A DNA stretch of 64,000 nt from Flavobacterium sp. Root901 (GTDB lineage Bacteria; Bacteroidota; Bacteroidia; Flavobacteriales; Flavobacteriaceae), in the NCBI RefSeq assembly GCF_001429765.1, contig NZ_LMJB01000006.1, positions 124,001 through 188,000 of the forward strand. Reading direction: 5' to 3'. The position numbers and the translations under genes are program-made. Under the pieces are notes generated by a model, which had not been told where the DNA came from, searched no databases, and saw only the letters and a list, made by a program, of their open reading frames with translations. Shown piece by piece: positions 8,129 to 16,494 of the stretch (its first letter is position 1; each line of letters opens with the position of its first letter).

Positions 8129-8866
8129 ATGATTACATTACAAGATAAAAATATATTAATTACAGGCGCTTCTCAGGGAATTGGGAGAGAAATTGCAATC
8201 ACTGCTTCAAAGTTAGGCGCAAATGTTACCATTGTTGGAAGAAATGCAGAAAAACTGCAGGAAACTATTTCGTTATTAACAGGAAACGGACACAAAATGT
8301 TTGCTGTTGATCTTTCTGTTTCTTCAGAAATTGATACGTTAATTTCAGAAAGTGCTCCTTTTGATGGTGTAGTTTTTAATGCAGGAATAGTTGAATATCT
8401 TCCTGTTAAGTTTTTGAATGAAGACAAAATAGACAGTGTTTTTTCTGTGAATTTTGACAGTAATGTTGTTTTAAGCCAAAAATTAATCAAAAAGAAATTG
8501 CTGAATAAAAAAGGCTCGCTTGTATTTATATCATCAATTTCTTCAAAATTAGGCGTTGGCGGAACGGCTATGTATGCGGCATCAAAAGCGGCATTAATAT
8601 CTTTTTCAAAAGTATTAGCTACAGAATTAGCTCCGCAGGGAATCAGATCAAACAGTATTTGCCCGGGAATTGTAAAAACGGCAATGACGGAACAAGCAAG
8701 CGATGCGGCTTCTGAAGAAGAATTAAAAAAAGCAGAATCAGAATATCCGCTTGGATACGGCGAAGCAGCAGACGTTGCTGGCTTGGTTATGTATTTATTA
8801 AGTGATACGAGTAAATGGATGACTGGTTCGGACTTAATTATTGATGGCGGATTCACTTTAAAATAA
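8129..8866 (+). CDS. SDR family oxidoreductase (FabG-like 3-oxoacyl-ACP reductase)
   Basis: The 245-residue protein is a classical short-chain dehydrogenase. It has the dinucleotide-binding TGASQGIG (12-19), NAG at 84-86, and the catalytic Ser136, Tyr149 and Lys153 in ISSISSK..MYAASK. The C-terminal LSDTSKWMTGSDLIIDGG matches FabG-type enzymes. The start codon directly follows the stop of the upstream KAS III. The likely role is reduction of the 3-oxoacyl-ACP made by the neighbouring synthase to a 3-hydroxyacyl-ACP. Long antisense reading frames here are codon-bias shadows. Confidence 0.9.
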   Translation: MITLQDKNILITGASQGIGREIAITASKLGANVTIVGRNAEKLQETISLLTGNGHKMFAVDLSVSSEIDTLISESAPFDGVVFNAGIVEYLPVKFLNEDKIDSVFSVNFDSNVVLSQKLIKKKLLNKKGSLVFISSISSKLGVGGTAMYAASKAALISFSKVLATELAPQGIRSNSICPGIVKTAMTEQASDAASEEELKKAESEYPLGYGEAADVAGLVMYLLSDTSKWMTGSDLIIDGGFTLK

Positions 8867-8870
8867 AATT

Positions 8871-9956
8871 ATGAATTCAAACATACCTGCTTTTCATTAT
8901 TATGATGACGCTATATTTGAACAGGAAAATAATAAGCTGTTTAAAAAAGTATGGCATTTTGTGGGATTCAAATCTGATTTTTTAAATGATAATGATTTCA
9001 TTGCTTTAAAAATTTCAGGAACGCCCGTTCTAGTCCAGAATGTGAGAGGCGAAATTAAATCATTTTTAAATGTTTGTTCGCATCGCTTTTCGATAATTCA
9101 GCAAGAAGAATCAGGAAACAGACCTTTAGTATGTCCTTATCACGGATGGGCGTATGATAAAAATGGAATTCCAAGCGGAATTCCGAAAAAACCTTTGTTT
9201 AAAAAATTCTCGAAAGAAGAACTCTGCGAAATGAAACTAAAAGAATTTAAAGTTTCATTCTGCGGAAATTTATGTTTTGTCTCTTTAAATGAAGATGTTG
9301 AACCTTTAGAAGATTTTATAGGTGTTTTTTACGATGAATTAAAAGTAATGTCATTAAATTTAGGAAATAGAATTGATGTTAATTCTATGGAAATAAATGC
9401 AAACTGGAAAGTAATTGTCGAAAATACACTCGAAAGTTATCATGTCGGCTTAGTTCATTCTCAAACTTTGGCCAAATTAGAACCTTCCGGATTAGATTTT
9501 GATTTTGATAAAAATAATTCAAGCTGGACAAGTAATCTGAATATCGTAAAAGATAAAGGCGGATATAAAAAAATCAACAATTATTATTCACCGCGAAGCT
9601 ACGATATTGAAGGCTATAAACACATATTGATTTTTCCTAATCTTTTGATATCGAGTACACACGGAGTTTCGTTTAATTACTCTCTAATTGAACCTATTAC
9701 ACCGGACAGCACAAAATTTACAAGTCACGTTTTTACATCGGTTACAGAATCAGAAACTACACCAATCGTTATTAAAGCTTTTGAAGAATCTTTAATTGGT
9801 TTTAACAGACAGGTTTTCGATGAAGACAAAACCGTTTGTCAGCTGGTGCAGCAAGGAGTAAGACATACCAATTTATCAGGAAAATTATCTGATGAAGAAG
9901 AACGAGTACATCATTTTCAAAAACAATATTTAAAATTCTTAGAAAATGAAAGCTAA
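8871..9956 (+). CDS. Rieske non-heme iron oxygenase alpha subunit-like protein
   Basis: The 361-residue protein has an N-terminal Rieske [2Fe-2S] domain with Cys69-x-His71 (VCSHRF) and Cys88-x2-His91 (VCPYHGWAYD). The catalytic domain has NWKVIVENTLESYHVGLVH, giving mononuclear-iron ligands His191 and His196, with an acidic ligand likely at Asp319 in VFDEDKTVCQ. This is the aromatic-ring-hydroxylase or choline-monooxygenase type. No ferredoxin or reductase gene lies in the operon, so electrons must come from elsewhere. The gene overlaps the next KAS III by 11 bp. Among acyl-ACP genes it may hydroxylate or desaturate the acyl chain or the sugar; this is inference. Confidence 0.88.
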   Translation: MNSNIPAFHYYDDAIFEQENNKLFKKVWHFVGFKSDFLNDNDFIALKISGTPVLVQNVRGEIKSFLNVCSHRFSIIQQEESGNRPLVCPYHGWAYDKNGIPSGIPKKPLFKKFSKEELCEMKLKEFKVSFCGNLCFVSLNEDVEPLEDFIGVFYDELKVMSLNLGNRIDVNSMEINANWKVIVENTLESYHVGLVHSQTLAKLEPSGLDFDFDKNNSSWTSNLNIVKDKGGYKKINNYYSPRSYDIEGYKHILIFPNLLISSTHGVSFNYSLIEPITPDSTKFTSHVFTSVTESETTPIVIKAFEESLIGFNRQVFDEDKTVCQLVQQGVRHTNLSGKLSDEEERVHHFQKQYLKFLENES

Positions 9957-10953
9957 TATAAAAGCTATTTCCTATTACCTTCCGGAAGAAGTACTGTCGA
10001 ATGATTTAATTAATAAAGAATTTCCGGAATGGGATATTGAGAAAATCAGTTCTAAAACCGGAATCCATTCAAGACATATAAGTGCCAAAGATGAATTTTC
10101 ATCTGATATGGCTGTAAAAGCTGCAGAACGATTGTTTGCCGAGCATAATATTGATAAAACAACTATTGATTATTTGTTGTTTTGTACCCAAAGTCCGGAT
10201 TATTTCCTGCCTACTACAGCTTGTATCATTCAGGAAAAATTGGGATTAAATACTTCAATTGGAGCATTAGATTTTAATTTAGGCTGTTCAGGGTTTGTCT
10301 ACGGATTGAGTTTAGCAAAAGGTTTAATTGCTGGTGAAATGGCAAAAAACGTTTTGTTGATTACTTCAGAAACCTATTCTAAGTTTATTCATCCGAGAGA
10401 TAAAAGTAACAAAACAATTTTTGGAGATGCTGCCGCAGCAACTTTAATATCAAGCGATGAAGGATTTTGCACTCTTGATAAATTCATTTTTGGAACAGAT
10501 GGAAAAGGAGCTGAAAATTTAATTGTAAAGCAAGGAGGAATGCGTTTTCCGGTTTCAAATCAAAATGAAGATATTTCAGATGAGTTTGGAAATGTTCGTA
10601 ATGATAAAAATTTGTATATGAACGGAACGGAGATCTTTAATTTTACAGGAGAATTTGTTCCGAAACTTACAGAAGCGATTTTAGAAAAATCAAATTTAAC
10701 CAAAGAAGATATCGATTTATATATTTTTCATCAGGCAAATAAGTACATGCTTAATCATTTGAGGAAAAAAATAAAAATTCCGGAAGAAAAATTCTTTATT
10801 TCCATGGAAAATTGTGGTAATACGGTCTCATCAACAATTCCAATTGCTTTGTATGAAGCCCAAAAGCAAGGAAAATTGAAAGAATCTAAAAATTTAATTT
10901 TAGCAGGATTTGGAGTAGGATATTCTTGGGCAGCGTGTAACTTAATAATCTAA
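9946..10953 (+). CDS. 3-oxoacyl-ACP synthase III (KAS III/FabH-like), second copy
   Basis: The 335-residue protein is a second, clearly diverged KAS III with an intact triad: Cys114 in LGCSGFVYG, His262 in IFHQANKYM and Asn292 in NCGNTVSSTIP. The C-terminus GFGVGYSWAA is typical. The start overlaps the Rieske gene by 11 bp and the next gene begins 2 bp after its stop. Two dedicated KAS III proteins in one operon suggest either two condensation rounds, a synthase plus an acyl transfer or loading role, or different starter units. Confidence 0.9.
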   Translation: MKANIKAISYYLPEEVLSNDLINKEFPEWDIEKISSKTGIHSRHISAKDEFSSDMAVKAAERLFAEHNIDKTTIDYLLFCTQSPDYFLPTTACIIQEKLGLNTSIGALDFNLGCSGFVYGLSLAKGLIAGEMAKNVLLITSETYSKFIHPRDKSNKTIFGDAAAATLISSDEGFCTLDKFIFGTDGKGAENLIVKQGGMRFPVSNQNEDISDEFGNVRNDKNLYMNGTEIFNFTGEFVPKLTEAILEKSNLTKEDIDLYIFHQANKYMLNHLRKKIKIPEEKFFISMENCGNTVSSTIPIALYEAQKQGKLKESKNLILAGFGVGYSWAACNLII

Positions 10954-10955
10954 AA

Positions 10956-11591
10956 ATGAAAAATCTAATCATAATAGGGGCAAGAGGATACGGACGAGAA
11001 GTATGCGGTCTTGCAAGACAATGTTCCGGGTTTAATTCTGAATACACTATAAAAGGTTTTTTAGATGATAAATTAGACGCTCTTGACGGTTTTGAAAATT
11101 ATCCAGAAATTATTTCATCTGTTGAAAATTATGAAATTCAGGAGAATGATGTATTTATCTGTGCACTCGGAAGCGTAAAATGGAAAAAACATTACACAGA
11201 AATTATTTTATCAAAAGGAGGTCAATTTATCAATTTGATTCACCCAACAGTTGTTTTTACATCAAATGTAAAATTGGGCAACGGTATAATTGTGTTCATG
11301 TATTCTAATATAAGTAATGATTGTGTGATTGAAGATTTTGTAACAATTCAGGGATTTGTCGCAATTGGGCACGATTCTAAAATTGGCAAATGGTCTCATA
11401 TTAATGCCTATAGTTTTACTGGCGGCTACGCAGTTTTAGAAGAAGAAGTCTGCTTAAATACTCGATCTACTGTGCTGCCAAATATTATTGTCCGAAAAGG
11501 TGCAACAGTTGGTGCTGCAAGTCTTGTTATAAAAAATGTAAAAGAAAATACGACTGTTTTTGGAGTTCCTGCCAAAAAAATGGACTTTTAA
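10956..11591 (+). CDS. PglD/NeuD-like left-handed beta-helix acyltransferase
   Basis: The 211-residue protein has the PglD N-terminal domain (LIIIGARGYGREVCGLARQ, with FLDDK following), which binds the nucleotide sugar. A hexapeptide-repeat helix follows from about residue 95. His139 in VAIGHDSKIG matches the position of the catalytic histidine of PglD-type sugar N-acetyltransferases. Those enzymes acylate the 4-amino group of UDP- or dTDP-amino sugars. Here the donor may be the acyl-ACP made by the upstream genes rather than acetyl-CoA; that is inference from the operon. The C-terminal GVPAKKM is the family's usual ending. Confidence 0.85.
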   Translation: MKNLIIIGARGYGREVCGLARQCSGFNSEYTIKGFLDDKLDALDGFENYPEIISSVENYEIQENDVFICALGSVKWKKHYTEIILSKGGQFINLIHPTVVFTSNVKLGNGIIVFMYSNISNDCVIEDFVTIQGFVAIGHDSKIGKWSHINAYSFTGGYAVLEEEVCLNTRSTVLPNIIVRKGATVGAASLVIKNVKENTTVFGVPAKKMDF

Positions 11592-11593
11592 AT

Positions 11594-12562
11594 ATGAGAG
11601 ATCAAAACGAGATTGTTTCAGGCTGGATAAACAAGGAGATAAAACCTTTTGTAAGTATTCTATGTACTACTTATAATCATGAGAATTTTATTGCCGAAAC
11701 TTTAAATGGTTTTTTAATTCAGAAAACGACATTTCCTTTTGAAATAATTGTTCATGATGATGCCTCGACAGATAATACGGCCAGTATAATCAGTGAATTT
11801 GCTGCAAAATATCCTTTAATTATTAAGCCGATTTTACAGCGTGAAAATCAATATTCTAATAAAGAAGTTAATATTTGGAGTGATTTTACTTTTCCTGCAG
11901 CACAGGGAAAATATATGGCATTATGCGAAGGAGACGATTATTGGATCGACGAATTAAAACTGCAAAAGCAAGTAGATTTTTTAGAAAATAACTCTGAATA
12001 TGTAATTACATGGACAGATTTTTATACTAAAAAAGAAACGGAATTACTTCCAAATGATTTTAATACTACTCTGCCGGACGTTTACACAATTGATTTTAAT
12101 ACCCTTTTTCAGCCTTATTGTACATATACATTAACAAGTGTTTTTAGAAAAGACGCTGTTGATCCTTTAGATTACAAGAAGTTTAAATATTCTAAAGATA
12201 ATACGCTTTATGCATTATTGCTTTGTAATGGAAAAGGAGCATTTCTAAACTTTCAGGCAGCAGTTTACAGATGGCATCCGGGGGGAATTTACTCTTTACA
12301 ATCTCCTTTTTATCAGCGTTATTCTTCTTATCTAAATATAAAAGAAATACTTCAAAATATTCCGCAGGCCAGAACCAATAATATGAAAAAAGTTATGGCA
12401 GCTTTATTGAAAGCATCGGCTTTTGAAGCTTTAAAATTACGCAAATCAGATGAATACAAAAATATTGAAGAACCTCAAATAGCAATAAATGAGTTTTTAG
12501 ACAAAGCAGGATTTTCTTTAAAATTGAAATATTTGTGGCGTTATATTAAAACGAACATATAA
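11594..12562 (+). CDS. Family 2 glycosyltransferase
   Basis: The 322-residue protein has a GT-A fold pattern: VSILCTTYNHENFIAETLNG, then IIVHDDASTDNTASII and the acidic metal-binding loop ALCEGDDYWID. It is the last gene of the acyl operon, 2 bp after the acyltransferase, and is convergent with the next gene with only a 2-bp gap and no visible terminator. It probably transfers the acylated amino sugar, or a neighbouring residue, onto a glycan. Acceptor and linkage are not readable. Confidence 0.87.
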   Translation: MRDQNEIVSGWINKEIKPFVSILCTTYNHENFIAETLNGFLIQKTTFPFEIIVHDDASTDNTASIISEFAAKYPLIIKPILQRENQYSNKEVNIWSDFTFPAAQGKYMALCEGDDYWIDELKLQKQVDFLENNSEYVITWTDFYTKKETELLPNDFNTTLPDVYTIDFNTLFQPYCTYTLTSVFRKDAVDPLDYKKFKYSKDNTLYALLLCNGKGAFLNFQAAVYRWHPGGIYSLQSPFYQRYSSYLNIKEILQNIPQARTNNMKKVMAALLKASAFEALKLRKSDEYKNIEEPQIAINEFLDKAGFSLKLKYLWRYIKTNI

Positions 12563-12564
12563 TC

Positions 12565-13584
12565 TTATCTGCCGGTTAAGGATTTAAAGTATAAAATTAT
12601 TTTATCTAATATGTTTATTTTTTGAAACAATAAACTTTCCTTATTCTTTAAATGTTTATAAAATGAAAGATTATACGAACCGGCGTTTCGAACCGTGCGT
12701 ATAAGATTCTTGTTGATGTGTTTTTGAAAAACATCCTGATTGAAATAACCTGATTTTTCATTTTGCGAAATCAAAAATTTAGAAGCGTCAATGGTTTCGA
12801 TTACTTCTTCCGGAGAAAGTCCTTTTTTAAATGAAACAGCATTTAAGTAAAAATCAATCTTTGGATCTGAAGGGTTTACTCCAAGCTGAGCTAACTGATT
12901 TATTTTTACTCTTCTTACGGATCGGTTCACATTATCAATTTTTGTTTTACTGATATTGTTGTTATGCTGTCTGTAATTTAATAAAGATTCGGGAATATTA
13001 TAAAAGCTGGTTCTGGCTAATAATCGGCTCCATAAATCGTAATCTTCAACAGGAACATAATCATTATCGAATTTTAAATCTCCTAAAACTTCTTTTTTAA
13101 ACATAACCGTTGGATTCCCGATGTTACAACTGTGTAAAAAAGATACTTTTATGGCGTCAGGATCGGTATTGTGTTTTATGATCTTGTCTTTTTTAGATCC
13201 AAAAAAAGTAAACCACGTGCCGCATAATCCAATTTCCGGATTGTTTTTTAATACAGCAAGCTGTTTTTCAAAACGTGTTGGCAAAGCAATATCATCAGCA
13301 TCCATTAAGGCAATATAAGTACCTTTTGCAGCGTTAATTCCTTCATTCCTAAGATTTGCCGGACCGACATTCTGTTCTTTATCAATAATTATGATACGAT
13401 TATCTTTAGATTGAAGCTTTTGAATTATTTCTAAACTTTCGTCTGTAGATTTATCATTTAATATTATAAGCTCAAAGTCTGAGAATGTTTGGTTTAAGAT
13501 ACTTTCAATGCTTTCCTGCAAAAATGAAGCTGCGTTAAACACAGGAATTATCACAGAAATTTCAGGAATTTGAAGAATTTGCAT
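12565..13584 (-). CDS. Family 2 glycosyltransferase
   Basis: The 339-residue protein has EISVIIPVFNAASFLQESI, LIILNDKSTDES and the metal-binding LMDADDIALPTRF, then FDNDYVPVEDYDLWSRL. This is the typical GT2 layout of O-antigen or capsule transferases. I chose the ATG at 13584: a TTG-initiated extension would begin inside the -7 element TATCTTTG (13610-13603). It is convergent with the acyl operon and is part of the glycan-assembly region. Confidence 0.88.
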   Translation of the reverse strand: MQILQIPEISVIIPVFNAASFLQESIESILNQTFSDFELIILNDKSTDESLEIIQKLQSKDNRIIIIDKEQNVGPANLRNEGINAAKGTYIALMDADDIALPTRFEKQLAVLKNNPEIGLCGTWFTFFGSKKDKIIKHNTDPDAIKVSFLHSCNIGNPTVMFKKEVLGDLKFDNDYVPVEDYDLWSRLLARTSFYNIPESLLNYRQHNNNISKTKIDNVNRSVRRVKINQLAQLGVNPSDPKIDFYLNAVSFKKGLSPEEVIETIDASKFLISQNEKSGYFNQDVFQKHINKNLIRTVRNAGSYNLSFYKHLKNKESLLFQKINILDKIILYFKSLTGR

Positions 13585-13602
13585 GGTTTTTGTTTTACAT
13601 GG

Positions 13603-13610
13603 CAAAGATA
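13603..13610 (-). promoter_or_regulatory. -7 element for the GT2 gene ending at 12565
   Basis: TATCTTTG on the minus strand matches TAnnTTTG and lies 18 bp before the chosen ATG at 13584. Its position rules out the upstream TTG start. Confidence 0.6.
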
Positions 13611-13675
13611 AGATTTACGTTAAAATTATCTTAAAAATTCGAAAGCAATTTTCGTAGATAATTTCGGAATGTTTT

Positions 13676-13683
13676 TATCTTTG
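13676..13683 (+). promoter_or_regulatory. -7 element for the glycosyltransferase-like gene at 13703
   Basis: TATCTTTG lies 19 bp before the ATG. Together with the minus-strand element at 13610-13603 it forms a divergent promoter pair. Confidence 0.6.
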
Positions 13684-13702
13684 CCCTAACAAATATAAAT
13701 AA

Positions 13703-14560
13703 ATGAAAAAAATTCAGGTCGGATTTTTAGTGTCGTATGATTATGAATTGCTTAAAATTGCAATTCCACAAGTATATAAAGAATCTGACTCAATTTTTTT
13801 AGCAATTGATAAAGAAAGAAAGACCTGGAAAGGAGAATCTTTTGTAATAGAAGACGATTTTTTTCAATGGATAAGGTCTATTGATGTTGATTCTAAAATA
13901 CAAATTCTGGAAGATAATTTTTATCATCCGGAGTTAACCAGCATGCAGTGTGAGGTTTTAGAAAGAAAAATCCTTGCCGAAAAAATGGGAATAGGAAATT
14001 GGCTTATTCAGCTTGATGCCGATGAATATTTTCTGGATTTTAAAGGGTTTGTAAAATTTTTAAAATCTAAAAATCATTTTCTTAATAATCCTGAAAAAAA
14101 TCAGGTTCAGATTTCGCCATGCCTTATAAATCTTTATAAAAGAGTTGATAACGGAGTACTGTATGTGAAAAAACCAACCAAAATTATGGTTGCGACCAAT
14201 TATCCAAGTTACAAAATAGGAAGACAAACCCGCAAAAGGATTATTTATTTTAAAGGCCCTATTTTACATGAATGTATTTCCAGAACTAAAGAAGAGCTGG
14301 AAATGAAATTCAATAACTGGGGACATGATACAGACATAAATAAAGAAGAGTTTTTACATAAATGGGAGATTGTAAACGAACGCAACTACAAAAGCATGCG
14401 TAACTTTTTTTACATGGAACCTCATAAATGGAAAAAACTGGCTTTTGTAAAAGGTACTACTTTTAATGAAATCAAGAATAATCTTGACTTTTTTAAAGTC
14501 TTGCCCTCAGATTTCTATATTTGGAAAAGAAACCTGGGACAATGGTTTAAACACTTGTAA
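13703..14560 (+). CDS. Glycosyltransferase family 2-like protein
   Basis: The 285-residue protein starts KKIQVGFLVSYDYELLKIAI and contains NWLIQLDADEYFLDF, a DxD-type metal-binding motif in the usual GT-A position (about residues 104-110). It lacks the standard GT2 N-terminal PxYN motif, so it belongs to a divergent GT-A subgroup. The C-terminal half is rich in Lys, Trp and aromatic residues. It sits among LPS genes on alternating strands with its own promoter. The sugar and acceptor are unknown. Confidence 0.7.
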   Translation: MKKIQVGFLVSYDYELLKIAIPQVYKESDSIFLAIDKERKTWKGESFVIEDDFFQWIRSIDVDSKIQILEDNFYHPELTSMQCEVLERKILAEKMGIGNWLIQLDADEYFLDFKGFVKFLKSKNHFLNNPEKNQVQISPCLINLYKRVDNGVLYVKKPTKIMVATNYPSYKIGRQTRKRIIYFKGPILHECISRTKEELEMKFNNWGHDTDINKEEFLHKWEIVNERNYKSMRNFFYMEPHKWKKLAFVKGTTFNEIKNNLDFFKVLPSDFYIWKRNLGQWFKHL

Positions 14561-14575
14561 GTTTACATTGTTTCT

Positions 14576-15649
14576 TTACTTTAATATTTCTTTGTAAACA
14601 TTAAAATATTCAGCAGCTGCAATTTTCCAATCGAAACTTGCAGCTCTTTTTTTCAATAAACTTTCTATCTCGTTTTTATTATTGTCAAAGTGGGTTAATC
14701 CCTCAAAAAGAATATCTTTCATATATTCAGGATCAAAATTTGCCCAGTAATTTGAAACATCACCTCCAATTTCAGGTAATGAAGTCTTGTCTGAAAGAAA
14801 TACAGGTTTGCCAAAACTCATTGCTTCAATTGGCGGGAGTCCAAAACCTTCGCGAATTGATGGAAAAAGAAATGCGGTACAGTTTTTCATATAAAACTGT
14901 TTTCCCTGATCTGAAACTTTTCCGGTCAAAAAAACCTGATTATTTAAGCCGTTGTCTTCAATTAGTTTTTTAATTTCTTCTCCATATTTTTTATCGTTAT
15001 TTCCGGAAATAATCAAATTGTAATCTTTAATTAATTTCATCATTTTAATGATCGAAGAATAATTTTTTCGTTCTATAAAATCTCCTATAGAATAAAAGAA
15101 AGGCTTGTCTGCAGGAACATTTGAAACAAATGTGGAGGTATCTAAAAGAGTCGAAATAGGATTTCCGTTATAAATAACATATTCAGGAACATTAGGGACA
15201 TCAAAATGTTCATGCGTGTGTTTTTTGGCAAATTCTGAAATGTAAGTAATTGCATTTGCTCTTTCAAGTTTTCCTTTAAAAAGCTTTTTTAACTTAGGGC
15301 TTTTACTATCTGAAACTTCTTCAACAAAATGAATATCATGTACAGTAAGGACATAATTGCTTTTATGAAAAGGTTCTACTTTTATATTTTGATTTACAGA
15401 ATGCCACAAATCGTATTTTTTTCGAATTCTAAACAAAGGATGTCTCGAAAGGCTGCTGTACTTGTGATATTTGAATTTATCTTTAAATTCTTCTTCAAGA
15501 ACTTCAGGTTTTGAGCTGTTTAAAGTTAATTCGTAATTACCAAAGTCTAATGCAGATAATCCTTTAATTAATTCATAATTAAAAGTTCCTAAACCTGATG
15601 CTCTGTTGTTTATATTGTGTGTTTCTAGAAAAATACTTTTTTGGGACAT
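14576..15649 (-). CDS. Family 4 (GT-B) glycosyltransferase
   Basis: The 357-residue protein has a GT-B pattern: N-terminal SGLGTFNYELIKGL, a central FYSIGDFIERKNYSSIIKMM, and the C-terminal donor-binding REGFGLPPIEAMSFGKPV with the E-x7-E glutamates, then SLPEIGGD. Such proteins transfer mannose, glucose or related sugars from nucleotide donors in LPS or exopolysaccharide synthesis. It is convergent with the gene ending at 14560 (15-bp gap) and divergent from the Kdo-kinase-like gene. Confidence 0.87.
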   Translation of the reverse strand: MSQKSIFLETHNINNRASGLGTFNYELIKGLSALDFGNYELTLNSSKPEVLEEEFKDKFKYHKYSSLSRHPLFRIRKKYDLWHSVNQNIKVEPFHKSNYVLTVHDIHFVEEVSDSKSPKLKKLFKGKLERANAITYISEFAKKHTHEHFDVPNVPEYVIYNGNPISTLLDTSTFVSNVPADKPFFYSIGDFIERKNYSSIIKMMKLIKDYNLIISGNNDKKYGEEIKKLIEDNGLNNQVFLTGKVSDQGKQFYMKNCTAFLFPSIREGFGLPPIEAMSFGKPVFLSDKTSLPEIGGDVSNYWANFDPEYMKDILFEGLTHFDNNKNEIESLLKKRAASFDWKIAAAEYFNVYKEILK

Positions 15650-15726
15650 TATTTTCTTTTTTTACGAAAGTACAATAATAATTTGAAGTCTTAAATACGT
15701 ATTTTTGTGCTCTTAAAAAACTACTG

Positions 15727-16494
15727 ATGAATTTTAAAGTAAATCCTTTTTTCGAAAATAATACTTCGTCAATTCTTGACAAAATCCAAAAGTTTAATGC
15801 TTCTGGCGAACTTTTTGGAAATGGAGATCGTAACAAGATAAAATTGTTTGATTTGGATGGAAAAACGATTAACATTAAATCATTTAAAATTCCGAATATA
15901 GTTAACAAAATTGCTTATAAATATTTTAGAAAATCAAAAGCAAGACGTTCGTTTGAATACGCTACAATTTTATTAGAAAAAGGAATTGGAACTCCGGAAC
16001 CAATTGCATTTCTTGAAAATTTTAATCTTCTTGGTTTAAAAGACAGTTATTATGCCAGTGAACATCTGGTTACAGAATTGACTTATAGGGAACTGGTAGA
16101 AATTCCTGAATATCCCGATAATGATATTATTCTCAGGCAGTTTACAAAATTTACTTTTGACCTTCACGAAAAGGGAGTAGAGTTTTTGGATCATTCACCC
16201 GGAAATACTTTGATTAAAAAGAATGAAAACAATATTTATAGTTTCTTTTTAGTCGATTTAAACCGAATGAATTTTCACGAAAACATGAGTTTTGAACAGC
16301 GTATGAATAATTTTAGCCGTCTGACGCCAAAGAAAGAAATGATTGCCGTAATGAGCAATGAATATTCAAAGTTTTATACTGATAAAACTGAAACTGAAAT
16401 TTTTGAAAAAATGTGGCAGGCAACTTCAGATTTTCAGGAAGAATTTGCGAGAAAGAAAAGGCTGAAAAAGAAACTTAAATTCTGGAAATCTTAG
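15727..16494 (+). CDS. Lipopolysaccharide kinase-like protein (InaA/WaaP/KdkA family)
   Basis: The 255-residue protein has a small kinase-like fold. LHEKGVEFLDHSPGNTLIKK supplies the catalytic loop (Asp155, Asn160), and FFLVDLNRMNF carries the metal-binding Asp177 in a DLNR context. This matches the LPS core kinases that phosphorylate Kdo or heptose. It overlaps the next gene tail to tail by 4 bp. The LPS context supports a role in core phosphorylation; the exact sugar is inference. Confidence 0.8.
   Translation: MNFKVNPFFENNTSSILDKIQKFNASGELFGNGDRNKIKLFDLDGKTINIKSFKIPNIVNKIAYKYFRKSKARRSFEYATILLEKGIGTPEPIAFLENFNLLGLKDSYYASEHLVTELTYRELVEIPEYPDNDIILRQFTKFTFDLHEKGVEFLDHSPGNTLIKKNENNIYSFFLVDLNRMNFHENMSFEQRMNNFSRLTPKKEMIAVMSNEYSKFYTDKTETEIFEKMWQATSDFQEEFARKKRLKKKLKFWKS

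Noticed and set aside
8173..8856. Long antisense frame of 227 codons opposite the SDR gene (and 7372-7815 opposite the first KAS III)
   Set aside because: Both are shadows of strongly supported enzymes with intact catalytic motifs; the antisense products are Ser/Pro-rich and match nothing.
6838..12562. Flexirubin or aryl-polyene pigment cluster
   Set aside because: Those clusters need many more genes (several KAS II-type synthases, dehydratases, ammonia lyase, export). Here there are only KAS III enzymes, a sugar acyltransferase and a glycosyltransferase.
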